64,000 bases of DNA from contig JASANH010001440.1 of assembly GCA_030248295.1 (NCBI GenBank), forward strand, positions 310,001 through 374,000. The letters run 5' to 3'. How positions within the stretch are numbered: the stretch's first letter is position 1; each line of letters opens with the position of its first letter. The position numbers and the translations under genes were made by a program. Origin of the DNA: Mesodorylaimus sp. YZB2_4 (taxonomy: Eukaryota; Nematoda; Enoplea; Dorylaimida; Dorylaimidae). The notes beneath the pieces are model-generated. The model searched no databases. It was not told the DNA's origin and saw only the letters and a list, made by a program, of their open reading frames with translations. Shown here one piece after another: positions 41,556 to 52,100 of the stretch.

Positions 41556-42704
41556 GTGCCAGCCACCTCGGCCTAGTAGAGCGCGGATTACGGCGAAAAG
41601 AAATCGACGCAGCAGGCAGTTTGAGCAGGAAGTGACGTTATAACAAATAAGATTTATTTTTGATTTTCGATGGGTGTCAGCTTCTCTAGTTTTCCCAAAG
41701 CAGTGAAACAGCTTTGCATATCTTTTTGAGCTTGATAAAAATTCAGTTTTTTGGACTGCCTGTGAAGTTTCACGTAATGCCAGGAAATTGTCAGCTGTGT
41801 CTCAGCAGGTCAGGGTCAGGTCAGACAGTGAGAAATCCAGGTCATTTTAACACTACTTCAAACTGTTTCATAAAAAGTCATATTCCCACCATGTTTCTAC
41901 TCCTTACTAATACTGTATTTCTGCCGTGCGACTCAACTACATAGTAATTTGCAAAATTTAAGCCATCCATGTTTTCTGTGGTCTCAAATAATAAAAATGA
42001 GATGACTTGTAACTCTAATTATGACCAGAAAAAAGGAAGCATCAATGCAGAATATTGATCTCATCTCATTCATCACACGCATAAAAACACAGTGGTTCAC
42101 ATTGGTCGCATATAAAGTGCAATATTTAGTTGTTTGCCAGCGGATAGTGCACACATCATGGGCATAGAATTTTGAATCCGATAGTTCAGATCAGATGATC
42201 TGATCCGAATTTTCGGATGGTGATTTTACTGATCGAATCGGTTGCCACCCAATCCGATCTGGCCGTGAGCCTGCGCAGTGACTCTACACAGGAACCTGTT
42301 TTAACGAACTAACCTGTCCACTCCTGGTCCCCTGGGCTCCTAGGTTAGTGCATGCTCGACCGTACCCCAAACCGACCGACTGTGGGGCACTTTCCTGAAG
42401 AAAATGCTGAAAATCGACCAGGTATGCAGACTCGCATGCTTTGTAGGCTGAAAGGTTAGATTTGTGTGATCGCAGGCACATATGTCAGTTTTATTCTACC
42501 GTTTAGTGTCTGTATTCAGTAAAATCATCATCACTCAATGACTTGGTGCGACTAATACGTATGGAATAATGCTTTGTTAGGGGCCGGGGGAGGAGTCCCC
42601 AAAACGGACGTCCTTTTTTGATGAGAAGAGGACGCGGGATTGGAAAGTAAAAACCGCCTTTTCGCGGGGACGTCCTTTGTGACGGCTCTTATGGGCAAAA
42701 ACTA
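41556..42704 (-). repeat. 1.2-kb dispersed repeat, copy 2 (inverted)
   Basis: Inverted partner of 30252-31442, with scattered small differences. A/C-rich and G-rich segments and the ATCGGAT cluster are conserved. Together the pair flanks about 10 kb containing two LRR paralogues. Confidence 0.8.
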
Positions 42705-43236
42705 CGTAGTGAGTTCAAAAAGTTCTTGCAACTGCCATATAAAATCGCTGCTCTTTGAATCTGCTGATATACATGGCCGTTGATCTCAACATCTTGGAAG
42801 TACCCATACATGGTACACAGCGCTAGGCTAGGTCGAGTAAGTCGGGGAAAAACTGCTCTTGAATCAGGGCAACTTTGAAAAACGTCCAAATTCGAGGTTC
42901 GAGAAATCATTAAATTTCTGACTGAACTTGGCAAAAATGCGACTCAGGTGGAAACCGAATCACTCAAAGTTTATGGTGTCTCATATCCACCATATGGCAC
43001 CATCGCTTTGTGGATGGCCGGATTCGCCACATCATATAGTTAAATTCCGGTTCTGAATCCTCCCATATTTTTATTGTTTCTCCCGTTTTGCGTTTCAGCA
43101 TTGATAAAAAATAGTGCAATCGTATCAGCCAAAACAAATAAGACCAGTACTATAAGCGAATGAAAAATACAAATACTCCAAAAGTACCAGTCAGTGTTTC
43201 TCTGATTTCGTTATGCGTTCAAACAAACACTGGAAA
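42705..43236. other. 3' flank of the 7TM receptor gene
   Basis: No gene or repeat recognised. Confidence 0.4.
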
Positions 43237-44385
43237 CTACAAGCGCTTAGTAGCTGCTCCTATCAATTTACACGCCCGATTGTCTGTTCCAAGCGGTTGG
43301 CAAATTTCTTGCACTCCGAGTTGCTGAATCTGCCCAACTTTAGTCTTAATTCTCGGACAGACTTTATGCAAACGCAAAAATCCAAAAAAGTTATTCCTGA
43401 CCATCTTGTTTAGAGCTATGACAAGAATTGAATCCAAAATGTTAGCCATTTCTATTCCAGCAATGACAAATGGAGAAAATATTCCATCCCAACAAGCCAT
43501 CAAATCAGGCACTACCAACTGGAGGATACTATGGACAAAATGCAGAATTAGGCCTGTTACGATTAAAGTAGACATGCATATGGCCAGCGTCAATTGAGCC
43601 CTTTCAGCGTCCATTCGATCTCTCTGTTTCTCTCCCCCATTTGTTGTCATCTGTGCTAATTTCTTGTTGCGTTTTTTAAGGGCGAGGCCAAAATGACCGT
43701 TTATGATGACCAGAAGTGCCAGAGAAACGATTCCGATCGTTGCGCGCACGTACCCAATTGCCAGGCAGCAGTTCTTAAACAATGTTCCAGGGCCAGCTGG
43801 AACTATCTCATACATTTCATCAAACTGAAAACTCCTGTTTGTGTCGTTGGTCAAATTTGACAACGAAGAAACTTCAAACGCCCAGGCATCCCATACGTTA
43901 AGAAATACTGAGAGACAAAAGCAAGTGACAGAGACTAATCGATGATATAAATTAGCCATGATTTTTTTATAAATAACTGGCTTCGACACAGCGAATAATC
44001 GATCAGCCAGCATTGCGACAATGAGGAGCAGGGAATTCATCACGAAACACATGGCTATCGGCTGGGCAAAATGCGCCGTGAAAAATTGTAAGGCGTAGTT
44101 GCTCGCAAATCTTTCAACACCACGATCGGTTAATCCGGAATATAATTTAAAAGTTATAATGTAAATAGTGACTGACAAAATTTCACAAAGTTTACTAACA
44201 GTAACGTGGACCTGGTAGGCACAAGAGCCTTCTGTTTTGGATTTACGATAAAAACAATTTAAAAGAAACACATGTCCACTCACGCCGAGGAAGAAATAGA
44301 AGAATAGTAGGATACGGTAAGAGACAATATTCAGATAGAATGCAGCCTGAGCAGCAGACTCGGAAATGTCGCAGATGTTATTCAT
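43237..44385 (-). CDS. Rhodopsin-like seven-transmembrane receptor, divergent
   Basis: A 382-aa intronless frame with seven hydrophobic spans. TM1 begins FYLNIVSYRILLFFYFF; TM3 ends ADRLFAVSKPVIYKK, in the place of the class A DRY-x-A-x-x-x-P-x-x-Y element (the arginine is kept, the tyrosine is Leu). A long third cytoplasmic loop KKRNKKLAQMTTNGGEKQRDR precedes TM6. TM7 lacks NPxxY and reads DSILVIALNKMVRNNFF, where NKMVRNNF is a helix-8-like start. N-glycosylation sites occur in extracellular loop 2 (NLT, NDT). The plan resembles invertebrate peptide-type orphan receptors; ligand unknown. Start: the ATG at 44385 precedes TM1 by a sensible N-terminus. Confidence 0.75.
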   Translation of the reverse strand: MNNICDISESAAQAAFYLNIVSYRILLFFYFFLGVSGHVFLLNCFYRKSKTEGSCAYQVHVTVSKLCEILSVTIYIITFKLYSGLTDRGVERFASNYALQFFTAHFAQPIAMCFVMNSLLLIVAMLADRLFAVSKPVIYKKIMANLYHRLVSVTCFCLSVFLNVWDAWAFEVSSLSNLTNDTNRSFQFDEMYEIVPAGPGTLFKNCCLAIGYVRATIGIVSLALLVIINGHFGLALKKRNKKLAQMTTNGGEKQRDRMDAERAQLTLAICMSTLIVTGLILHFVHSILQLVVPDLMACWDGIFSPFVIAGIEMANILDSILVIALNKMVRNNFFGFLRLHKVCPRIKTKVGQIQQLGVQEICQPLGTDNRACKLIGAATKRL

Positions 44386-45431
44386 GAAATGAACGGATAT
44401 AAAAAAAAATAGAAATATTTAGTGAAATCCACTCGCCGAAATCCTCAGTCCTTCGAACAGAAACCGAACTTAGAACTTTTTTGATAAACTGGCTCAAAAT
44501 AAGTTCTAAAAGATGAAGAGTTCGAGTCTTCCTCTACGAGGTACAATTGAATTTTAGCAGTGGCACCGGATGCGCGTTCAAACAAAAGCTTTCAGATCTC
44601 GACGGCCACTTGATATGTGACAAAACTCGGAGAAGCTGCGAAGCTAATTAGGGAATTCGAAGTAATTAGAAAGTCACTTCAAAAACATGTTGTTCTATGA
44701 AACTCGCCACCTTAGTCAGCGTAAGGGATAGGTCATCTAGGATGTAACCCCAGGCGTTACTTAAGGGGTGAGCAGCTGCTGGTGCGTATGTCAAATGATT
44801 AAGATGAAGCCCTTCCGTCCTCTGAGAAGTCGAACCACTAATTGCCACCTGCTATGCGCCTTGCTTTCTAGACGGAACCGGCCACCCAAACAGGTTGAAG
44901 GCGTCTAAGAAAATAAGTATTTGGCTCAGGGGTCGAGCTGTTTAGAGTAGGGGTAAGCATCGACTTTTCGGGATAATTTTTTCCTGATCCCTGCTTTTTA
45001 TGACTTTCTGCTCATAAAATGAACCATTATAGTCAATTATGCTATAAAAGTCAATATTACAGCCCCACCAATCTGGCTCTCCACTGCGAGCAACGGCAGA
45101 GCAATAATTATTTGTTGGAAAACCTGATGCAAAATGAACCTGTCTTATGCCAGATACACGAAGAAATCTTGATCTCTTGCTGTTCATAGGCTAACCACAC
45201 AAATAAGGAAAACTTGCAGAGGACCTAGAAAATCGGCTCGGCGTCGTCATGTAGAAACTTTACGTGAAGCCATTTTTCATGCTCATGTTAGTAAGAATCC
45301 ATGTGTACTTCCATGCAGATGGGGAAATGAAATTTTTATCTCCACCTTTTACAGTACATTCAAGTGGTACCTTCAAGCACATAAAATTGCGGGGTCACAA
45401 TTTCCATCTGGCAAGCTGCGATTCGAACAAT
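44386..45431. other. Spacer between 7TM receptor and VWA gene
   Basis: Contains one uncertain small frame (44942-45187). Nothing else recognised. Confidence 0.4.
44942..45187 (-). CDS. Hypothetical small protein or exon (uncertain)
   Basis: An 81-codon ATG frame containing a Trp/Cys/Tyr-rich stretch (GEPDWWGCNIDFYSIIDYNG). It has no signal peptide and matches no family I know. A GT splice donor is possible after RQ near its start. It may be chance. Confidence 0.2.
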   Translation of the reverse strand: MNSKRSRFLRVSGIRQVHFASGFPTNNYCSAVARSGEPDWWGCNIDFYSIIDYNGSFYEQKVIKSRDQEKIIPKSRCLPLL

Positions 45432-46859
45432 TTATTTCTCCTGGCTGGACGACTTTTTGGCCATGTTTTTACGATCGCGGATCTTTTTGTCCTCAGACAA
45501 ACTGACTTGCACACTGTGATCGGCAGTGGGGTTGGCAGCATCCGTGAAGAAACCTGAATGCGATGTTCCAGACTTTTCGGTGTCTGATTTTTCCTGACTG
45601 TCATCCGTTCCTCTCGACGCCGACCCTGCTGTCGTCCTGTGGCCAGCCACGCCCGCAGATTTCGAAAAGCCAGCGCCCATCGACTTCTTCTTAGTAGCTT
45701 CTTTTGCCATAAGAGACTTCCTCCTGTTTTGTTTGCGCTTCACCATGGCAACGGCGATCACGACGGCCAATACGATTACGATGATGGCGACGATGACGAT
45801 CAGGGCGATGGCCCATGTTGCGAGTCCAGCACCGGATGAACCAGTGACAGCTGCTCCGGCGGCCTGCGTTGCTCCACTAGTCGTCCTCTTCGTCGTCGAT
45901 TCACTTGGTGCGCTTGGACAAATTGTCCATTTCTCTTTCGGACAGTTCTCGTAAAGGTTCTCACTTCCTGGCGGCGGCGGTAGCGAGCCACGTTTGATTG
46001 TCCCATTTTTTCCGGGGTCTTCATCGCACTGCTCACGCCATGGCCATCTTTGACAGGTCAAGACGCAATCGTTCATATTGCAATGGCGATTGGGTGGTTT
46101 TGATGGGGGAGCATTTGTGCAGTTCGCGCCTTCAGAAGCTGGGAGCCACCATGCGGTAACGCAGCTCATCTGGCGGTCAAACCTGCACGTGTCCTTGTGC
46201 TGGCATCTGATGTTGTCTCGGAGCTCGGGGAGGAAGTAGCCAGTGAAGTTAGAGAACTGCTCGAAAGGAAAAACCAGCGATTTGTTGCCCGTCATTATGT
46301 CCACATGAATAATTTCCTCGATATCCTGCTTGTAGTACTCGATTACTGCTACGTAGATCAGACAGCCTTGCTCAATGAGTTGATTGGCCACTTCTCGATC
46401 GCGGATTTCGTGGTCCGATTTTCCATCTGTCATGTACAATATGATCTTGTACGCCTCTGGTCGAGCGTTCACAAGCACGCTTGCTTTGATTTCTTCCAGG
46501 CCTAGAAAGACGTATGTCCCGAATGCTTGGCTGGCATCGACTGCTCGTACTTTCGCTTCATTTGTTGTGAAATTAAATAGAATCTTGGACTCTGAAGTGA
46601 ACGTCACAACGGCTACTCGAGTCTGGTTGATGCCCATTCGGAAGAAATCTGGAATTTGCCTGGTCACATTTAGAATCTCCTCGAAGTATTTTGGTTTGAT
46701 GCCAGCGGACGCATCGATGAGGACGACGATGTCACACGGATATTCCAAAGTATGGTTTTGTAGTCCGCGAATGAGGTCAGTGGTAGCAGAACGATATGGA
46801 ATCAATGAGATAGCAATCAAGCAGAAAAACGCACTCGAGAACATTTTCTTGCGAGCCAT
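45432..46859 (-). CDS. Single-pass membrane protein with an extracellular VWA domain
   Basis: 475 aa, type I layout: signal peptide (MARKKMFSSAFFCLIAISLIPY), VWA domain about residues 35-215, a Cys/Trp-rich linker (QMSCVTAWWLP, HCNMNDC, CQRWPWREQC), a Pro/Ser/Thr-rich stalk, a transmembrane span (WAIALIVIVAIIVIVLAVVI) and a charged tail of about 95 residues rich in Lys/Ser. The metal-ion-dependent adhesion site is intact: D-A-S-A-G in VVLIDASAG and TDG in LYMTDGKSD. VWA domains bind matrix or cell-surface partners; the partner here is unknown. The start is the Met just before the signal peptide; the frame extends 20 codons upstream without one. The Cys-rich segment may be a divergent TSP1-like module, not certain. 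Confidence 0.78.
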   Translation of the reverse strand: MARKKMFSSAFFCLIAISLIPYRSATTDLIRGLQNHTLEYPCDIVVLIDASAGIKPKYFEEILNVTRQIPDFFRMGINQTRVAVVTFTSESKILFNFTTNEAKVRAVDASQAFGTYVFLGLEEIKASVLVNARPEAYKIILYMTDGKSDHEIRDREVANQLIEQGCLIYVAVIEYYKQDIEEIIHVDIMTGNKSLVFPFEQFSNFTGYFLPELRDNIRCQHKDTCRFDRQMSCVTAWWLPASEGANCTNAPPSKPPNRHCNMNDCVLTCQRWPWREQCDEDPGKNGTIKRGSLPPPPGSENLYENCPKEKWTICPSAPSESTTKRTTSGATQAAGAAVTGSSGAGLATWAIALIVIVAIIVIVLAVVIAVAMVKRKQNRRKSLMAKEATKKKSMGAGFSKSAGVAGHRTTAGSASRGTDDSQEKSDTEKSGTSHSGFFTDAANPTADHSVQVSLSEDKKIRDRKNMAKKSSSQEK

Positions 46860-47837
46860 AGATTTCTGTCCAGATGATATTCGTTGATAAGACGGGACGC
46901 AGGCGCACTGGCCTGCCAAGCCGACAGCAGCGATCAGAATACTGGTCGGCAGTGGGGCTCATTGGCCTTCTACTGAACCCCAGTGTAAAGACAACTTTTC
47001 GGTGCCATCTTGCATATGTTCTCCAGATGCTTCACAAAAGAAGCCCTCGAACAATTATTTAAGGATGGGGACATTTGGATGACGTTCTATCTCTCATGCT
47101 GCTGCAAATGACTGGCACGAGGTTGCCACCGACAGTGAACCGTCTTCCCTCATGCACGGTAGTGGAATGCAGTCGATCACTCATGGTTTGGGCAATATAG
47201 ACCTGGTTCCATAGAAGATATTTAGCGCTTCAAGCGTCATGATCATCTGCCTGGACAAGATCTACAGCAGTGATCTTTTCAACTCGGATGAGCTTTACAT
47301 CCCTCACATGTCGTCTCCACAGAAGCGACAGCCTTGGAAAAACGCTGACGCACGGATCCAGCGGGATCTTACCATGCCATGAAGACAAATAATCTTTCAT
47401 GTGAAAGATTATCTTCACCGCGCGGCACCAAGCCCAGCCTGAGGAGTTGGGCTGGTGGGTTTCGCGTCTACATGTCAGGCCAGGTGCATTCAAAATCCTG
47501 TCGTTATATTGTGTCAGTTCGTTCACGCTTGAGCGCGCATCAGTTTTGAGCCATGTGGTAAAACAGGAACACGACACAAATTCAAAGAAAAATTATAAAT
47601 TTGGGTATATTTTATTTACCTTCCCAAATCGTCGTCAAACAACCATGTCGGCACCCTAAAGTCTGGTCACCTTTTCCTTTTTGCATTGTTTGAATCGGTC
47701 TGATATACTGTAGCGCAGATGTGTAACAACTGCTAGGAATTATCATGCAGCAATTTCTAGGTTTTGATATTTCCAGGTTGTAGGCGCCAGCATTTAAAAG
47801 TAGCTGTCTATGCATGCAAGGCCCACTTGTGTCGCCC
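46860..47837. other. Spacer between VWA gene and LTR element
   Basis: Contains a SINE-B-like copy (47425-47545) and a palindrome with 11-bp arms around 47389-47412. No gene seen. Confidence 0.45.
47425..47545 (+). repeat. SINE family B-like copy
   Basis: GGGCTGGTGGGTTTCGCGTC and CAGGCCAGGTGCATTC match the head of the 40.7-kb copy; GCTTGAGCGCGCAT matches its tail. Confidence 0.45.
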
Positions 47838-48140
47838 TGTATCACGTCTAATTTACTAGAGGCCGCACCCGGCAAGAGATAAGGCAACACTGACGACACT
47901 GACACTGCCCCATAGGCAACGAAGAAGGCACCTTATATACCAGTGGAACTAGATCAATTTGCATGTAACATGCTGGTATCACTTGTTATCATATATCCTA
48001 TATCATCTATCACTGGTCTTCTCTGGTCCAGACCGGATTCTATTGTTACGACCAAATGTTCTTGTTCTTGATGTTCTCGAGACTGGCGACCAGGAACTGG
48101 CTGCGTGTAGGCCTAGAATGTAAACACTACACCCCTGACA
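47838..48140 (-). repeat. 3' LTR
   Basis: 303 bp, TG...CA, matching the 5' LTR except at two sites (a T/C near the end and an A/G in the middle). Confidence 0.92.
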
Positions 48141-49181
48141 GTACTACCTGACCGATGGAGTAGGGCTACCACTGCCCGGGTAAGCAGAGCAAAGTCGCCA
48201 GTACGATCGAAATGTGACTAACATATGGTCGAAATGCGGTCGAAATAGTCGATTTGTACCAGTGGAAGTGATACGAGTGATCAGAATGATCGGATGATCG
48301 ATGACAAAGCGATCGATGATCGAAGTGATCGCCGTGTGAAACCAACACACATGCAAAAACCAACAAATGAGTGGTCTATCCAGAGAAGTAGCTTATGAAA
48401 AGACCTCCACCCATCTAGTCGTCCTAACCAAGAAACCAAAAATCTTGTCCTGACTAACAACAATCATAACCCTAAACACTACACACTGGCAGTACGGAAA
48501 AAAAGGGAAGTGCAAAGGACCATAAATCAATGTATCAATGCATACCAGGAGGACGTAGAAGGCTGGGTCGTTAAAAACAGCAGAATTATGAGCGAAAAGA
48601 AGAGTCCCAAGGTACTTTCAGTGTCATCAACGAATCCAGGGCAGGTTGCAAAAATGACCAAAACAAGGAGACTAAGTGAGGTAATTACCAGAAAAAACAT
48701 CGTTAGGGCCGGGCGCAGGCAAAACTAACCAAATCGAAGAAGAAAGATGACACTACCAAAAACACACTGGGGAGCGGGGTGCAAGAGCAGAGTGTAGAAT
48801 AATGTGTGGGTGGAAAGGAAAAGGGACATGCAGACGATACCATCACATCCATGTTGATTCGCTTCCAGCCCTGGCCAGTAACTGGGAGGCGATATGGTGA
48901 TGGACCGCGGACTCTATCGCCTGCTGTAGGAATAGACAAACAAGAATGTGTTAGATACCGTCCGTATTGAGCGAGTTGAGCTGATGGCGCCCAGCTGGCG
49001 ACCATCAGCTAGGCGAGACGAGAATTTGCATTAAACATGTGGTTGATCGTGTGACCGAAAAGAGGTTGGGTGCTATCCTGGCGTGTTAGGTTGGACCCAT
49101 AAAAAGAAAGAACACAAATAACTTGCTAAAATGACGGAGACAAAGGAAAATCTCCATCGGCTGTGTGCCATCTCGAACCAT

Positions 49182-52100
49182 TCATGCAGACGTAGCCACG
49201 TCGACCATCTGATGCGTAGAGTGGTCGGACGAATGGACAGGTATGCAGCAGTAGGCGCACTGTAATTGCTGTCGATATCGCGATTCCTTTCGCTTTAATG
49301 CCATCGAGTTCTGAACGGACGTTCGGGTAGAGTTGATGTCTGCTCGAGAGTCGTTGATCGCTGAAACATATTTGATGCCAGGCGTAGTGCATCGGTTCTT
49401 GGAGCTGGTAGTTGCACGAGCGGCTTTCGTAGGTGCAGTCGAGACTACCTCACCACTTTCGACGTTGGGGGCTGGGCTAATTGAAGACAAAACGGACGGA
49501 ATGTCGTTGGCTTTCGATTGTTTCTTCGCCCTTGGCTTATAAGAATGCACTGAGCTAGGATTGACAACCAGCCCGTAACGGGCAGACTGGCCGTCACGTT
49601 GCTTGTGCGGAAGCAGCTGGTTGTCGTTTGGTTGTTTCGTATTGCCTGATTTGATCGACTGGACTTCATTTCTACGTGGTTGACATGATGTGAAACGATT
49701 GACTGTCGTGCATTTTCCTGACGCTGAAGGTCGATTGCGCACGAATGGAAGCTTGACTTTATTGAGAAACCCGACATTGAACTTGACCATTTGAGAATGA
49801 TGGCAAATCGTAGCGCCATATCGTTGGTTGATATCTTGTCCAATCAGCATGGTGAATGACTCGTCAGGATCGTACAAGATGACGACTTCATGCATGACTG
49901 TAACAGTACCAAATGTCAGACTCACATACCTGGTCCCCATGATTTCTGGATTCGTGTTGTCTACAGTACGGATGTTGAGGGAGCAGGGTTTGCATTTGCC
50001 ATTCCAATGCGGATGAACACGTTTGTACGCCATATGGCTCATGACTGTGACGTTGGCACCAGAATCGAGCACCACTTGCGTTTGATGACCATCGATACCA
50101 ATATTGATTCCGGGTGATTGCCAATGTTGTAGCCGCATGGGTAGATGTGTTGTTGGACTTGACGGTTGTTTTACCACTGGTCGACTGAATACGGAATTGA
50201 TCTTGGCCGATTGCTGATGAAATGTCGACTGAGAGACATTGCCAGACGCCTGGTTCCTCACAGCTTCAGCCACATCTGCTCCATACAGTAATGGACATCG
50301 GAATGGTCCATGGCCAGGTGTACGATTGCAACCTAGCACTTGACAAGGCGGGCGTTGTGGGCACAGCGGGGCGAAATGACCAACTTGATGGCACGAAGCA
50401 CAAACTCGTGTCGCCGAGTCTGGTGGGGGTGTTGGCTGAGCTGTTGAATCGTAGCTGTACCTAGTAACTGGACAATGAAAGACACGCATGCCTAAACCTG
50501 TTGCTGCTGGCCGACTAGGACGATCTTGACGTTGCTGTTGGTTTTGGTTAGGATCGGACCACGGTGGCGGTGGAACGGATAGTGAAGCATTGCCAGTATA
50601 ACCGAAATTGCTTGGGTGGCTCGGTGCTGGTCCCGCTGCGTAGGTCTGTGATACCGATTGATCGACCGCATCAATTGCTGCAACTGTCGTTTTTTCCACT
50701 GTTGCTGTGCTGGGCGCTGCAGTCTGCTGACGAAGTTGCCACTTGACCGCTCGTAACTTGACCTCTTCGAACGATGTCTTGTGCGACGAATCGATGCAGA
50801 AATCTTGAATTAATGTCACTAGCGCTGGTGGCATGTTCTTCTGGAATTGTTCGATCAGAATCCACCTAAGATGATCGGGTGATGCTGACGGGAATGCGCG
50901 TCGAGCTGCCTGTTCCAAACGGCTTGCGTAAGCTTGATATTGCTCGTTCGCTAATGGTTTCGTTTCGCGGAACGCGGCCATAAGATAGGATTCATCCTGC
51001 AACTGAAAGTGAGAACACATGTCAGTAACTAATTGCGTCCACCTTAGTTTCGATCGATCGGGAAATCGCTTTAAGTACTCACGCAACCATTGACTGGCCT
51101 TGTCACCAAGGTAGAATGGGAGAACTGTCAGTAATTCGACATCACTCGTTGCCTGATACATTTCCATTCGTAGATGGTAATCGCACAACCATTCGTCCAA
51201 TGGCGGCGACTCGGCTGTCCCGTCAAACGGCTTGATGTTCAGCTGCGGGGTTTTGCCCTTGTCGAGTGCCAGCTGCACTCGTGACCCGATAATTGATAAC
51301 GACTTCGCAGGGTGCATCGCGCCTGGTGGTGGGGCTGACGCGTTTTCTTGGAGCCGTCGATGATACGTTGCTAGGTCGATATTCTCGAGTGATGCGTTGC
51401 CGTCGATTGTTACTGGCTGTGCAGTTGCTAGATTGGGCATCGAGTTAGATATACTGGATGTCGTTTTTGCGAGTTCGTCCACTCGTGACATGATCGGGGC
51501 CACTGCACTTTGGATCATAGGAGCCACTGCATTTTGCATCGTCTCCCGAATCATTGCCTGCAGGTCGTTGGCTGCTGGCGGCTGTAAAGAATGAGGAGTC
51601 ACTGCAGTACCACTTGGTATACCTGTCACATCTTGTGGCGGAAAATGACCAGGCGGTGGCACCGGCTGCCCCGTTTCACGGGAACGTTGTACCAACAATT
51701 CCAATTCGGCCATGGTATTTACTGCGTCTGTTAGTTCCGCCTCATTCGCCTTATACCATTCAATCAGGGTTCTGGGAGGAACTGTTGTCAGATCAATGTC
51801 CGAGCTTGCGGGGGGTGGTGCATCGTGGTTGTCCATGACTGGAGGATCCGCGAACTGCACATGTCGTCGGGAGTCGGTGTTGAACCCGGAACGAGTCTCT
51901 GCTACTGCCGTTCTTGACGTTGCTGAGTCCGTTGCTGTCGAAACAGGGAACGTCCACATCTTCCGTTGGTCGTCATACAACAACGGCTGACGAGTTGTTG
52001 GATGTAAATATCGAATCTTCGTGGGCAAGCAAGCATAAAAGCGAGTGATACGAGTACCCTCCTCGTAGCGGGATACAACACGGTCTAGGAAAAATTGCAT

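Noticed and set aside
45639..46887. Long plus-strand frames opposite the VWA gene
   Set aside because: They are antisense shadows of a clear signal-peptide/VWA/TM protein.
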